A stretch of DNA of 64,000 nt from Lasioglossum baleicum (Eukaryota > Arthropoda > Insecta > Hymenoptera > Halictidae), in contig NC_134934.1 in NCBI RefSeq assembly GCF_051020765.1, forward strand, positions 11,422,001 to 11,486,000. The letters run 5' to 3'. The translations under genes and the position numbers were made by a program. Positions 35,481 to 48,480 of the stretch are shown piece by piece. Each line of letters starts with the position of its first letter. The first letter of the stretch is position 1. Below the pieces are notes generated by a model that was given only the letters and a program-made list of their open reading frames with translations, ran no database searches and was not told where the DNA came from.

Positions 35481-36322
35481 CTCTCTCGTACATATTACTT
35501 CATATACATAAGGATACGTTCAAAAAATTTCAAAAATGTACTGTTTTAATTCATTAAGTTATCAAATAATCAAATATTTCGATTCCAGTGATTTCTCAAC
35601 ATGATCAATCCAATTCTATATAACTATTTCCGAGTATCTCGAAGAGGAGGAAAAGGTCTTATTGACAATCAGTTTTTGAGTAGTGAATATATGATACTTG
35701 TTCATTGCACAACAAATATCTAAAATAATAATATGTACATTTATATCGATGAAAAAATGAAGTTCGACCAAAAATTAAAAATTAGCTAATCAACCATTTT
35801 TAATATATGGAACATTCTGCTGAGTGCTGAGTAAGTTGATTTTAGATTTGTTCCAGAGGCCAACCTTGATAACTTTTAGTTATTGACGGAACGCTAAAAG
35901 AATTCTAATATTGGCGAAATGAAAAGTACAGTTTAAAGTTTAAACTTGAAGCTTGACACGAAACTACAAGAAAGAAATTGACTTATATATTTTTCGAAAT
36001 TAATTTCACTGTAATCAGACCCCAATTGTAACAGAAAAATGAATAAGAACTGTAAATGTAATTAACCGATTCTATAATTAGAGTAAGTTAAAGGATCAAA
36101 CTTGTACACTCTTCCTACTAGTCAATATTAGTTTTTATATTTGTTTGTTGCTTTACATTTGTATTTTCAATTCGCCAATTGGTAATCAATAAAAGAAACG
36201 TTAGTTGTAAAACGTATTTCAGCCTCGTGATTGCGCCCAAAATGCAATAAAATCATTGTTTATAATGCATTGGAATTTCTTAAAACAAAAATTCATTATC
36301 TGTAATTCTATTTTTAGGATGT

Positions 36323-39300
36323 TTATGGAAAAAGAATTCTTAAATCATCGACATCGGAAAGGGAAAAATCAGGTGACGGACTATAATCCGTCATATCATC
36401 CCCAGAATCATCGCCATCAGCTGCATCATCGTCGTCCTCATCATCATCATCGTCGTCGTTGTTTTCAAGATCATTACGCTCATTTTCAGAACCATTCTCT
36501 TCCACACCAGCGTCTGGATTGTCTGCGTCTATTAACAAAATAAGTTTTATTTTACATCGAAAATATAAATGTATTTCTACATACTGTTTACATAAATGAA
36601 AAATACTTCGTGAAAGAGAGAGAGTTGTTAAAATATATTCAATTAAGATCACAAACCATCCGCATTATTATCATCGGAACCAGAATTTGAGCCATCATCT
36701 TCGCTTGCATCAAGGTCATCTTCATCATCATCTTCATCGGCTTCATCTTCATCGTCTCTCCTTCTACCAACATCGTACAGCCTAACACAAGATTCTTGGA
36801 TACTATCGAATTCACCCTGATTCTCAACTATAGCAATTTGCGTATCGAACTTGTTACATGCCAGTCCGTAAATTCCTCTTTTGCAATCGCAAGTCGCTAT
36901 AATGAAATTTACATGAAATACAATTATTATTTTCAAATCAATTGAATTACATATAATTTAATGAAAGGGTATAGTCGAATAAGTCTAGTAAAAGTGTTTT
37001 ATCAGAAGCCAAATCGATCTATTTAGTTATTAGTAGTGCCACGATGCAAAAGTATTTCATAATAAAGATCTAAAGTGTTTAATATTGTTTAGGCTGGAAT
37101 AAACGAAATTTGAAGGCCTACTGACAAAAGCTGGATCAAAATCTGCGTACTGACACAAGTAAATAGAAATAATTCATAAATATTGTTAGAAGAATGCATA
37201 CAACATCTTGTATCGAAATTTAATGCTCAAAGAACTTAAAGAAATGTCAGTTTTTATATATCATAATTCTTTTAACTGTGTGCTGTCAACTCGAAAAGAT
37301 ATTGACGTTAAGATATTAACGTGGTCAATTGATAATTGTAATATAAAAATAATCTCTTCAAATGTTTCGAATAATGAAAAAATTGATTTTGTATTAGCTT
37401 TTACCACGGTTATTCGACTATATCTCTGAACGAAACATACCAATGTTACTGTAGTCCAAAGCATCCAGTGTTTTAAACGAAGTGACATAATGGGACTCGT
37501 CTCTATTTTCTTGATCCAAAGGTACAGCATATATAATATTATTAACAGGTGAAAATATTACTTCCATTTGATCAAGTGTTGGCACTGTCTTTAATAAATG
37601 GAAGGTTCTTAAATCCCAAACTTCTGTATTTGATACCACCTCTGTACCTGTTAAATGTGAATATCAATTTTAGTACTATACCTATAAATTCTAATGTTTT
37701 TATGTTGTCAATCTCCCTCTCGGTAAATAAGTTAGAACTTATTATAGGTACCATTAGGATGGAAAACTCCATTAAGCGTTTGATTTAGTTTATCAAACTT
37801 ATGAATTTCTTTTCCTGAATTTACATCCCACAGAATTCCGTCGCTTAGAACAAGCTCATCGTTCATGCTGAACGTAGCGCGATTTTTCGTGTATTGATTA
37901 GAAATTGAAGGCGTAAGAGTAGTTAATAATTTTCCTGTAGCTATATCGTAAATCTGAAAGTACGAATTAGAATAGTTATTGTTGAAAACGACATAATACT
38001 ACGAAACATTTCTATTTTATATTTTCATTACTTGTTACTTTATAGAAGAAGAGAGCATACCGTAGCACTTTCACCTTGGGTTCCAATAATTCTATCTTGA
38101 AGTTTTCCAAATTCAACGTAATCTTCATTTTCTAAGGACAATTTCATATCAAAGAAGGTTCCTATGCTCCAAAGGGCAGACATAGGGCTTCTCCATACAG
38201 TAGAGCATAGCAATAAATTTCCACGCTGGTTACATTCCATATGGTAAACATAAGATTCGTGACATGGATATGTTGCTTCCTCTAATCCTGTATGTGCATT
38301 CACCATTTTTACGTCCCCCGCGTAAGTACCTAACATTAGATAATCCTGATATGGCTGTAAAATATTTCAAAATTGTACATGCACATAATGCAATGGTATT
38401 CAATTCGGTATATTATATATTATTTTATATTTTTTAGATACCAAGAAAATGCAACAGGTAAAACTTCCAACGTCTGTAGGCCTGAAAGTTTTAACGGGAC
38501 AAAAGCGACTATAAATGTGTCTTCTATCCAATCTTCTACCATCTGCACCTAATGCTCTTCTTGCCAGTCTTGCAGTTACATTTGTTGGTGTTGAATTCTT
38601 TATACATGGATCTGGACACTTATGAGGTCTGTAATAACGGTTGTTTTCTTAAAAAAACTAAACACGACTAAGAGAATACGGATGAAAGTATTTGCGTAAT
38701 TGAACATTTAAGACTCTTACTCGAAAAGATTAAATTGTGGACAAGTAACCATAGGATTTTTACACAGTGCGTGTTGATTAGTTAAATATTCTGTAATAAT
38801 AGAATCCAGTGTTATAGTAGCTAGATTAGAGGTAGCAACTCCAGCAGCTGTAACGCCTCCAGGATCTCTTGAAATTTGTTTTTGCAATGATCTACACGTA
38901 GTCGGCTGAACAATTGACAGACAATTCATAGAACTGGCTAGAGGCTGTTTATCGGCTTGATTTTTCCTGAAATCATTTCATGTATGTATCTTTTTATAAT
39001 TCTTTCTAAATTAATACATATAAGTTCAAAGAGAAATGTTAGAAAATTGAAAAACTCACTTTGTTGTAATTTGTAGTTTAATTGGCAGATTTATGCTAGA
39101 TGGAACAGCGTTTTGATTGAGACAGTCAGAAAGTTTCAAGCGCAGATTATTTGCGCACGTCAAAGACGGTGAACTTGAACTGGTAGCGGAATGGGATATA
39201 AATCTCGACGATGAAGTGGGTGTAGTGTTATTTCGAGAAGTCACTTCTCTTTGATGACATCTACTTGTACTATATAAATTAACGGGCGCTCCTGGTGAAA

Positions 39301-42300
39301 AACCGTTTCTTACCTAACATACAAAAAAACAACATTTATATCGGGCGACTGAACATTAAGAAGATCTAACCAATTTTATTATTATATCTTACTCCGGTGG
39401 TCGCTGGGGTGCGGTAACTAAGCGGATGATATGTTGTTATAGGTTTCATTATTGTAGAAGAGTCTAGAGTCGCTTCTTTTTGAAGAGTCGTTGCTGTTTC
39501 AGTTAAACCTTTCGATATCAAATGTTGGTATATTAGTTGATTCAACTGTTGTTCATTATATTGTATTCTTGTTTGTGCTACCACGTTTGCCTGTGTTGCA
39601 AAACATAAGAGTTAAAGAGTTAAATTGTTCTTTATAAATGTATGTATTGGATATACATATTTTTGTTAAAAGGATTTACCCTGTGTAGACTAGCTAATGA
39701 AATTTCATATTCTGCTCCGGTAGGTTTTGCTTTTCCAGAAACTCTTTCCATTAGTTCTAAAGCATACTTTTGAAACATAACGTGTTCCTGCCTTTTCTCT
39801 TGAAGTATAGGATCTTTCATTAGAGCCTGGATCTGTCCATCGGTAAACATCGGGAGCTTGCTAATGATTTGTCTGACTTTTTCGCTGCGCGCTAGACCTG
39901 CCAAAGCACGACACGCTAATGCTCTTATACTGTCGGCATCTGTGATTGGAGTTTTTACCATCATTAATTGTAATAACACCTATAAAAAACAGATACAGAT
40001 AAGTTTAATACAACGCTGTACAATATAATTGAATAAGAATCTATTAAACATTAAGAGTGTATTAAATACCATTATTCCATTGTTGGATCTTACACTCTCC
40101 CAAATTTTTTGTATCAATTCTTCGCTGTTATTAATATTTGCTTTCTTTTTAGCAGAGCCAGATACCGAGTACCTCGCAACATTGCCACCAATCTATAATG
40201 AAGAATGCGAAAGAACGGTTAAGTTATTTGTACCTTTAAAATGAAAGTGTTTGAACCTGAATTTTTTCGAGTTCAGTTCAATTATTTACCCTGTTTATCG
40301 GAGCACATACGCAATTGATTACAGCTCTCAGCGCAGCCCTTTGTACATCAGCATCGGCAATAATTTCACACTCTGCCGCAGCCAAAAGTAAATTAATCGC
40401 CATCGTCATCGACATGTCTGGCATATCCACTCTTTCACAAAGCAAAAGCATTACTTTCGGCACGACAGAACAAATAGCTATTACATCAAGACAGGAACGA
40501 ACAGTTTCCGCGCTGGAAGTTGTATGGACACGTCCGCTATAATTCCATTCCCTAGCGAAAGCGATAATCTGCAGAAGGAGTGTTATGCCTCCGAGACGAT
40601 GTAGTTCCTCCACAGGTGGCCATACTGCTCTTACAGACATTAGTTCTTGAAGAATTTCCACCTATAATAATAGCGAAACAATTTTATATCCAATTTAAAC
40701 AGACAAACTATTTAATCAATTAAACGGTTTTTCATATTCTGCACATTCTTTTATTAGTTGTGGACGATAAAAATAATCTCATTACCCATTATAAACTTAT
40801 CTTATTGTGCCCTTATGTCTTTGTTCTCAAAGAAAGAATATATCGTACAGTTTATTACTTATGTTTCCCTCGGACATTGATTTTTTACAGATATTAACTG
40901 CAGAAACAAGAGACGAATCAGAGGTTAAAGGTATATTACCTTTGCTTGTACTTCTTCGCTGCTTAATTTACAAGCTTTATAAGGTGGTAAAGATGGTTGC
41001 AACGTATCACGTTCAGCTCTGACATTTTCTGCTCTCTGTAATTGCTCTGCTTTTAGATGTAAATGGGCTTCCATATACCGTTTTAAAGCAACTGCAACGT
41101 GTCTAACTATTTGTCTAGAAGCACACTCTTCATCATCGTTTAATGTTGGTTCTTCTTCTAAATTTAAGATTGGTAATGTGGATATCTAAAGAGAAAAATT
41201 GATTCTCATTCAGTACACTTATCGACACACGCATAAAACATAGAAATAGATGCTACAATAGAAAAAGATATTTACCACATTAAAAAGTTTCCTTAAACCA
41301 TCCTGCGCATCAAATTCCTGTAATATCACTTTAAATGGGAAAGAGAAACCAAAAAACATTGTTGCATGGCATCTCCCGGAATCATGACTTCGTTCCAAGA
41401 GCCATAATGCATAGGTAACAAGATCCGATATAACATGTTTCGGCAGCAGACACACCCTTTCCATTGCATCTTCGCAATACGCTAGGTAGTACAAACATAT
41501 AGAAACACCAGTTGCTGCGACACTGGGTCTTGGAACGTCTAATAGTTTTTGTAAACCTCCAACATTGAGGAACTCGATAGAGAATTTCTTATGACAGAGA
41601 AGAGAAGCTAAATATTTCAAAGCTTCAAAGGCTAGGCGACTATCCTTGGTTTCTCTAACATTAATATACTTCAGAATTAGTTCCAGAGCATTTTGTTCGA
41701 ATACATGACCTAAGAATTCTTGATATTCACCCATCGGTGTCAGATACCTGTTGTATAATTTCAAAGAAAAATTCGTTTAATAAGTATCACTGTCGCAAAT
41801 GCTAAAGCATCAATGGTAAACATTATAATTAGACTCTGGATGTTCATGCAATTTTTAATTTGTATAGTTAATCCTTAAGAAAGTGGAATCAAATGGAATG
41901 TTATTGTCAGCGACAATGTAGAGAGAAAATTAATTAAAATCGTAGGAAATTCGATTGAATTTTTTGAAAATTTCTATATGCCATAAATGCATAGTCTAGT
42001 CATGCACAGTCTAATTATAATAGATATTATTATTAGTATGACTATTCAAACGATTTGTCATGTTCAAAAAAGAAAAGTATGTACTATAGATTAATATAAT
42101 AATGCGAATAGAGTTTTACCTCAATATTAACATTTGTCTTGTGGACAGTGTTGGAGGATGTATTTGCATATTTCCAATAACATATGATTCCATTTCTGCC
42201 CATGAAGAATTCGAGTTTCCTTCTAACAAGGTAGACGGAGTACTAGAGGAGCTCTGTGACAGAGGTGTAGAGTTCTTTGATAGATTGCATCGTGCTGAAG

Positions 42301-43567
42301 AGGCACTTAATGGCCTGCTATGAGTACCTTGTGCCTTGGATGGTGTCACTTGATTATTAGAATTACAGCTCTTTGGCACTGACAAAGGTGGAGACATTAT
42401 TTCTAAATACATGACATCGTTCTTAATGGGAGTTTCACACTCTGTATCATTTTTCTTCTTCTTGGGTAACGGAGCAGAGTCATCGGGAGACTGAAGGTAA
42501 TCATCTTCTTTCTCGGAGAAACAATCGCTATGATTCGGGCTCTTAAGAACTCCATTCTCTTTTCGTTTTTCTCGTACCTTGAAACAAAAGAAATTCATAT
42601 CAAAATAATACTTAAATGCAATCTAATTAAAAATTGGATGGGAAAAGTACTGTCATCCTAATACATGACAATTATTCTTACTTTCCTTTTTCCAGGTACA
42701 CCTTTATTTTCTCCATCTCCTCCGCTACTCCTGTCTTCACCAAAATGTGCAAATGGTCTATTATTAGCTGCAAGTTGCCTATCTTCTTGTGCCTTCTCTT
42801 GTAATTTATGAAGCCTTTGCAACATTAAAGGTACCATTTTTCCGTTTTGTTCTCTAAATCCTAGAATAAAAATTGTTGTATAGTTTATCTTCTGTTAACA
42901 CATTTCTTAAAAAATCTTAATCTCTATTTAAGAAATCTGTAGAAAGTTAGAAATATACCTGTAGCAATCTCCTGTACTTCCATAGCCGCAGCTACAAGAC
43001 CAGTTGCATAACTCTGCAAAGGTTCTATACTTTTCTCTGCCCATGAAAAAAGGCGATGGATAAGTCCATCCATATCAGGTTGAAATACCGCAGAAGTCTC
43101 TAATCCAGGAAGAATATCAAGCATAAGACGACAAGCTGCAATATTCAATTTTCTGACATCACGAACTGTGGCACCTGTCCGAACCCAGTAATTTTCTCGC
43201 AAATAATCGTTTATAAGCTGTGAAAATAAAAAATATCAGGCAATAATTCGAAATATTATAATCGTACAATATAAATTAGAATAAAAGTGAAAATTTATTA
43301 ATTTACCTTGTTCATAAAGTTATCTTTTCTAAATAGAACTTTCAATATATGCCCGAAATTGCACTCTGGATCTGTACGTGATGGATGTCTTTCATCAAAC
43401 GGGTCTGGATCCATTTTCAAATAATTTTCTGTTTCCAATTCTATAATTTCTGCCAGTCTTTGAAGCGTTGGAATAGGATCGTACGAAGGTGTCAAATGTT
43501 CTTCTTCCCATTGTCGAAGAATTTGAACTACATCAGTTTCTTCTGCTAAAGACTCTGCACTTGACAT
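36323..43567 (-). CDS. DCAF1: DCAF1 / mahjong, CUL4-DDB1 substrate receptor
   Basis: Substrate receptor of CRL4 ubiquitin ligases (VprBP in vertebrates, mahjong in flies), with roles in cell competition and growth. Exons: 43307-43567, 42959-43217, 42682-42860, 42120-42577, 41276-41747, 40940-41185, 40290-40661, 40070-40192, 39680-39979, 39393-39590, 39060-39313, 38721-38966, 38442-38628, 38061-38354, 37752-37953, 37441-37647, 36657-36896, 36323-36528. All phases agree; the product is 1,567 aa (human: about 1,507). It has an N-terminal armadillo-like region, a LisH motif near 901-930 (YNEQQLNQLIYQHLISKGL), WD40 repeats from about 1180 to 1450, and an Asp/Glu-rich tail. The first WDxR position reads WDVN (Asn 1328) while the second keeps WDLR (Arg 1364). 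The start ATG opens MSSAESLAEETDVVQILRQW. Confidence 0.95.
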
Positions 43568-45065
43568 CTTTTCTCTTATTCTCTCCTATAAACATAAAAT
43601 TATCATCCCTATATTTAGTTTATATTTTTATTATAATTATTCATCGATGCAACCCTGACAACAAGTACCCAGGTACTCGTTTTCTTATATTAATTATTCA
43701 CAAACAAAAATAGTAGCCTACTTAAAAGCTATATATATAATTGTTTTAACAAATTTCTAGTACATTAATAATACAGTATAGAAGTATATTTATATGCATT
43801 TCTCTTTTTGACATCTAATAATGTAATTCCATTGTCGTACAAGTTTTTAATTAAATAAGTTGTGTATTTTTAAATTATTCAAATATTTATTCTAACTTTT
43901 TGTTCTTCTCCATATACTGCAAAAGACGTTCGCTTAAATTTTTTAAAAAATATAAAAAATTCACTAACAATTCAGAGCAAAAGATATTTCGAGTATTTTC
44001 ATAATTCTAACAAGAATTATTTTTCCGTTAATTCAGTTACATATTAAATGTTTCTAAAACAAATCGTAACCATATTAAATCGAAGAAAGATAATTGGGAT
44101 GAAAATAATTGTACATTGCACAATAGAATTAAATTAGCAGAATCTTTGCAATGATATTTCGATGAAAAGTGGTATAATACACATAGTTATCAACGGATGA
44201 GTCAGCTGGTGAGATAATAGAGTTTAATACTTATTAATTATTTCAACATTATTAAGTAGATTGCTTATTAATTCTTATATCAACTGATAACTTAACCTTA
44301 AAACTTAATGTACAATAAACAAAAATTGAACTTTCGGAACAAAACGCATAAGAGATACGCAAGATATCAACTATCGGTAAACAATCGAAACAATTACAAG
44401 GTGAAAAAATGAAATATTACATTGATAAAAACAAGTCCGAACATTTACAAAATTAGATTACGAAAAGTAGAAGCGCGTGTTTTTCTAGGTTAGAGTTAAA
44501 GAAAATGTTACTTCTATGGAATTTATTTGACAGCTAACTGATTTGACAGTTATTCAGAACCTAAGTTACCTGTTCAAGCAAGCGAAATTCAGTTATTTCG
44601 TGAAAGTACACGTAATTCCAATCAAGAACAGTGTTTTTTATAAAAGTATGAAATGCGACCACCGACACGCACGCTGAAGACGAGCTAGTTATTCAACTTT
44701 TGAAATGCGATGAAATGTCACAATAAAATGGGAAGTTTTTTATTGTGCACGTTGGTTCTACACACTAGTACTATTTCAATATATATTTCTCACAAGACGC
44801 CACAAGACGCTAAGTATATATCAGTATATATCAATATATTTAGAACGGACGCGCTAAACCATTTCAACGAATATACATATACGTAAATATACAAATATTT
44901 TCGTATAAAATGTTATCCAAGATACTATTACGATATAAGTATGAAATATCTAATTTCTGTATCGTCTTCCTAAAATTTTTATCTTTTTACGACACTAAAA
45001 AAAGTAATTTACAGTTTTTTTAACATAGTGCTCGACTATAATTGCGATTATAATTGATGTATCTA

Positions 45066-45391
45066 CAGGGTGTTCAGAAAATGCTATATTTCTTGAACTT
45101 ATTTCAAGTAACTTTTTCCTTTACGAAAATATCTTCTCCGCGGCATTGTTAACCAATTAATGACAAACGCGAACCAATCAGAGCGCGGTTACAGCAGACA
45201 GATTTCGGCTTCACCAATGACAATGTCACACTCAGAATCCGTCTACTGTATCCGTGCTTTCATTGGTCCGTGTTTTTTGTTAATAACTTCTTGACGAATC
45301 CGCGGAGAACACTGTCGCAAAAGAAAAAGTTGTTTCCAACGATCTTAGGAATCACCCTTTCCAAAGGAATACGACATTTTAGGACACCCTG
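45066..45391. mobile_element. diverged copy of the CAGGGTGT foldback MITE
   Basis: Begins CAGGGTGTTCAGAAAATG, ends TTTTAGGACACCCTG, and has TA on both sides. The arms share ACCAATCAGAGCGCG, TTGTTAATAACTTCTTGACG and CCGCGGA blocks with the copy at 15253-15612 but are clearly diverged from each other, so this insertion is older. Confidence 0.8.
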
Positions 45392-45584
45392 TATATGTAT
45401 ACCAGACAAATTTATGTTCACAAGTTTTTTGAAATTCATAGAATATAAATATATGTATATATGTATGAATATATATTATATTTATAAAAAAATGCATAAA
45501 TATATTTCACAATTATTTACAATAATTATTTTACAATTATCACCCTTTCCAATAGAATACAACATTTTGGGACACCCTGTATAT

Positions 45585-46652
45585 ACCCAGCCAACCAAAA
45601 ATCTAAATTTGGTCGACCTCCTGTGCGCGCATATGCCGAGCTAGTGTCGACCGTAGGACCAGAGTTTGGACATGGGCATGAGGTCGGCATCAGGTCGGCA
45701 CGAATCGGCCGAATGTGCCTTTGTGGCAGCACTGTCGCACTGATGTACCGCATGCCGAATATCGTTTTACAGGTGAAACAAACAATTCCAATGCCGCTTT
45801 TGCAAAATTCACATGTTTTTCTATAAGCGAGGGTGAAACTAATATCCTAATCGCGATATGGAGCAACAAAAAATGAGTATACACATTCGGAGCTAATATC
45901 CCGTACATTACTACCGGGCCGGTATATAAGAGAAATTGGCGAAACTCGGTCGCTTTAAAAGTTGAATATTCTTCTATTGGCCTCGGGCGTCTAGAAAAAT
46001 CAGATGGACAGTACTTATCGAGTACTGCCATTCGCGCGGAGATGATAAAATCATTTTTATTTATCATCTTTAAAATATAAGTGTATTCAATTAGTTGAAA
46101 TTGAACTGTAAAGAAAATTGTACGGCAATGCAAATTTTAGATTATGTCTCTTGCAATCGATGCAGACAATTTTTATTTCGCATAAAGATCCGCAGTCTAG
46201 GAAAAATAACAAATGTGAGAAATAAATAAAATTTGTATTTTTTTTTTCGCCAATTTCTCTTATATACCGGCCCGGTAGTAATGTACGGGATATTAGCTCC
46301 GAATGTGTATACTCATTTTTTGTTGCTCCATATCGCGATTAGGATATTAGTTTCACCCTCGCTTATAGAAAAACATGTGAATTTTGCAAAAGCGGCATTG
46401 GAATTGTTTGTTTCACCTGTAAAACGATATTCGGCATGCGGTACATCAGTGCGACAGTGCTGCCACAAAGGCACATTCGGCCGATTCGTGCCGACCTGAT
46501 GCCGACCTCATGCCCATGTCCAAACCCTGGTCCTACGGTCGTCCAAAATTAAGCCAATCGGGACTTGAGCACCTCCGAGCGTAGATTGGACAATGATTTG
46601 CCGATCTGTGCCCTAGGCACGGCTTGCCCAAGGCACGCCTGGTTAGCTGGGT
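45585..46652. mobile_element. 1.07-kb foldback with 295-bp arms
   Basis: Outer ends ACCCAGCCAACCA and TGGTTAGCTGGGT form a TIR. Inside, 45649-45943 and 46246-46540 are 295-bp arms that are almost identical inverted copies (I see one clear mismatch). The loop is 302 bp and carries one end of the TAGACTGCGGAT MITE (ATCCGCAGTCTA at 46188-46199). An open frame of about 84 codons appears in both arms on opposite strands, only because the arms are identical. No transposase is visible. Confidence 0.85.
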
Positions 46653-47044
46653 ATGTATACCTGTCAACAGAGAGTCTGCTGTCAAATTTACGTTCACAAA
46701 ATTCTTGAAATTTATAGAATATGTATGAATGTATATTATATTTGTAAATGTAAATGCATATATTTTACAATGATTTTATAATAAATCTTTTAGTTTAGTT
46801 GTGTGAATCGATCATAAGAAAGTAAATCTTATTGTACTTTAGGAACACATTTACCTACTCCCTAATATACCAAAGTGGACTACTTTTGGAACACGTTGTC
46901 CGTCCGTGTCATATGATCGTCATTAAGTGAAGACACCTTCGTCAGTAGGCGTTAACTCCTTGGAAAATTCGATTGGAGACAGACATCGAAAGTATTTAGG
47001 AAAATCTTGATTATAAAGAAAATAAGAGATTCTAGCAGTTCAAA

Positions 47045-48480
47045 ATGGCACTGAGCGACGCAGATGTACAAAAGCAGGTACGAAACTATTCGAATTTAGT
47101 CATTCACAGAATCCCAAGGCGCATTGATTTTAAGCTATTTTTGCATTTTATTCTATATATTGTTACTTTACTAAAATAGTTGTTTCTAATAGCTACTCTT
47201 TTGTCAAAATTTATTTGTTCCGTCTTCGCCTATTCTCTGTTCTAACGTGGAAATGAATAAAAAAATTTGCTTTTCTTCGAAAATAGATTCTCAAATACTA
47301 TCCATCTAATTGTACTCGAATATACGTGCGTATCTTGCGTTATATCGATTCTTTGATTTTAGATGACAGATGACTTATCAATTTTTTTTTCAAAAATTAT
47401 ATATATATTTTTCGCATTGCTTTTTCATAGATGATAAATTTCATACTTGTGATCTTATTCTCCTTCGAGTATACTATATATAAATAGAGTATAAATATAT
47501 TCGCTATTTTGTTTTATAATCAACTTTATTTCAATATTTAAAAATAATTAGAAATTTTCGTTCTTGAAATCTTATATTTTTAGATTAATCATATGATGGC
47601 CTTTATCGAACAAGAGGCTAACGAGAAGGCAGAGGAAATCGATGCTAAGGCAGAAGAAGAATTTAATATCGAGAAAGGTCGCTTGGTTCAGCAACAAAGA
47701 TTAAAAATCATGGAATACTACGAGAAGAAAGAAAAACAAGTTGAACTACAAAAGAAAATGTATGTATTAATATAAAGAGTAATTATGAGAGAGAGATATT
47801 CTATTATTATATATTCTTATATTTTTAATGAAATTTGTTGTACAGTCAGTCATCAAATATGCTGAACCAGGCTCGTTTGAAAGTTTTGAAAGTAAGAGAA
47901 GATCATGTACGTAATGTACTAGATGATGCTAGGAAGAAATTAGGAGAAGTAACTAAAGATGCACAGTACCGGGATATTTTGAATTTGTTAATTGTGCAAG
48001 GCTTATGTCAGGTATGTTTGAACAAATTTTTTAATCAGTTAATGCTGTCAGATTTTCAGAAATATTGATACATTCTTGATTTTCAGTTGACAGAAAGCCA
48101 TGTTACCGTTCGTGTACGTCAAGCAGATATTCCTCTGGTTGAATCGCTTCTCGATACTGTCCAAAATGTTTACAAAGAAGCAACACTGAAAGATGTAACA
48201 GTTAAAATTGATCAAGATAATTTCCTCCCAGCTGACGGTTGCGGTGGCGTTGATCTATATGCAGGAAGAGGTATTTTCTTATGAAATTTTTCTTTGTATT
48301 CCTCTCTGAAATTTTACCATGATTTATTTGAAAACCATATGAAAACTTCATCCTTCTACAGGACGTATAAAAGTCAGCAACACTTTGGAAACACGATTAG
48401 AATTAATTGCACAGCAATTAGTACCAGAAATACGTGGTTCTCTGTTTGGCAGCAATCCCAATCGCAAGTTCACTGATTAA
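47045..48480 (+). CDS. Vha26: V-type proton ATPase subunit E
   Basis: Peripheral-stalk subunit of the V1 sector, pairing with subunit G to hold the catalytic A3B3 head against rotation; acts on acidic organelles and at proton-pumping plasma membranes. Exons: 47045-47077, 47584-47759, 47846-48011, 48087-48270, 48362-48480, all GT/AG, giving 225 aa, the usual length. The N-terminal half is a long charged coiled coil (EQEANEKAEEIDAKAEEEF and following), the middle has LNLLIVQGLCQL, and the end carries the conserved RLELIAQQLVPEIRGSLFG block. The first exon encodes only 11 residues (MALSDADVQKQ). Its neighbours DCAF1 (head to head) and PEX13 (tail to tail) are unrelated in function. Confidence 0.97.

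Larger units (their letters stand above)
34217..36322. other. intergenic, PTCD1 5' side / DCAF1 3' side
   Basis: AT-rich spacer with no gene seen. It holds a direct duplication next to the PTCD1 start (34233-35115), a GC-rich foldback element (34728-34892) and CT/AT microsatellites (35399-35480). PTCD1 is transcribed leftward from about 34216, so its promoter should be in the first few hundred bases, within the first copy of the duplication. The right end is the DCAF1 3' flank. Confidence 0.55.
43568..47044. other. head-to-head spacer, DCAF1 / Vha26
   Basis: Promoters of DCAF1 (leftward) and Vha26 (rightward) must lie here. Most of the middle is mobile DNA: a diverged TA-flanked MITE (45066-45391), a single MITE end (45541-45582), and a 1.07-kb foldback (45585-46652) bracketed by an imperfect direct repeat (about 45397-45530 and 46653-46790). 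The region right of 46800 up to the Vha26 ATG is free of visible elements and is the likely Vha26 promoter and leader. Confidence 0.6.

Noticed and set aside
45690..46499. Two near-identical 84-codon open frames on opposite strands
   Set aside because: They are the two arms of the foldback element read in both directions, with no known domain.
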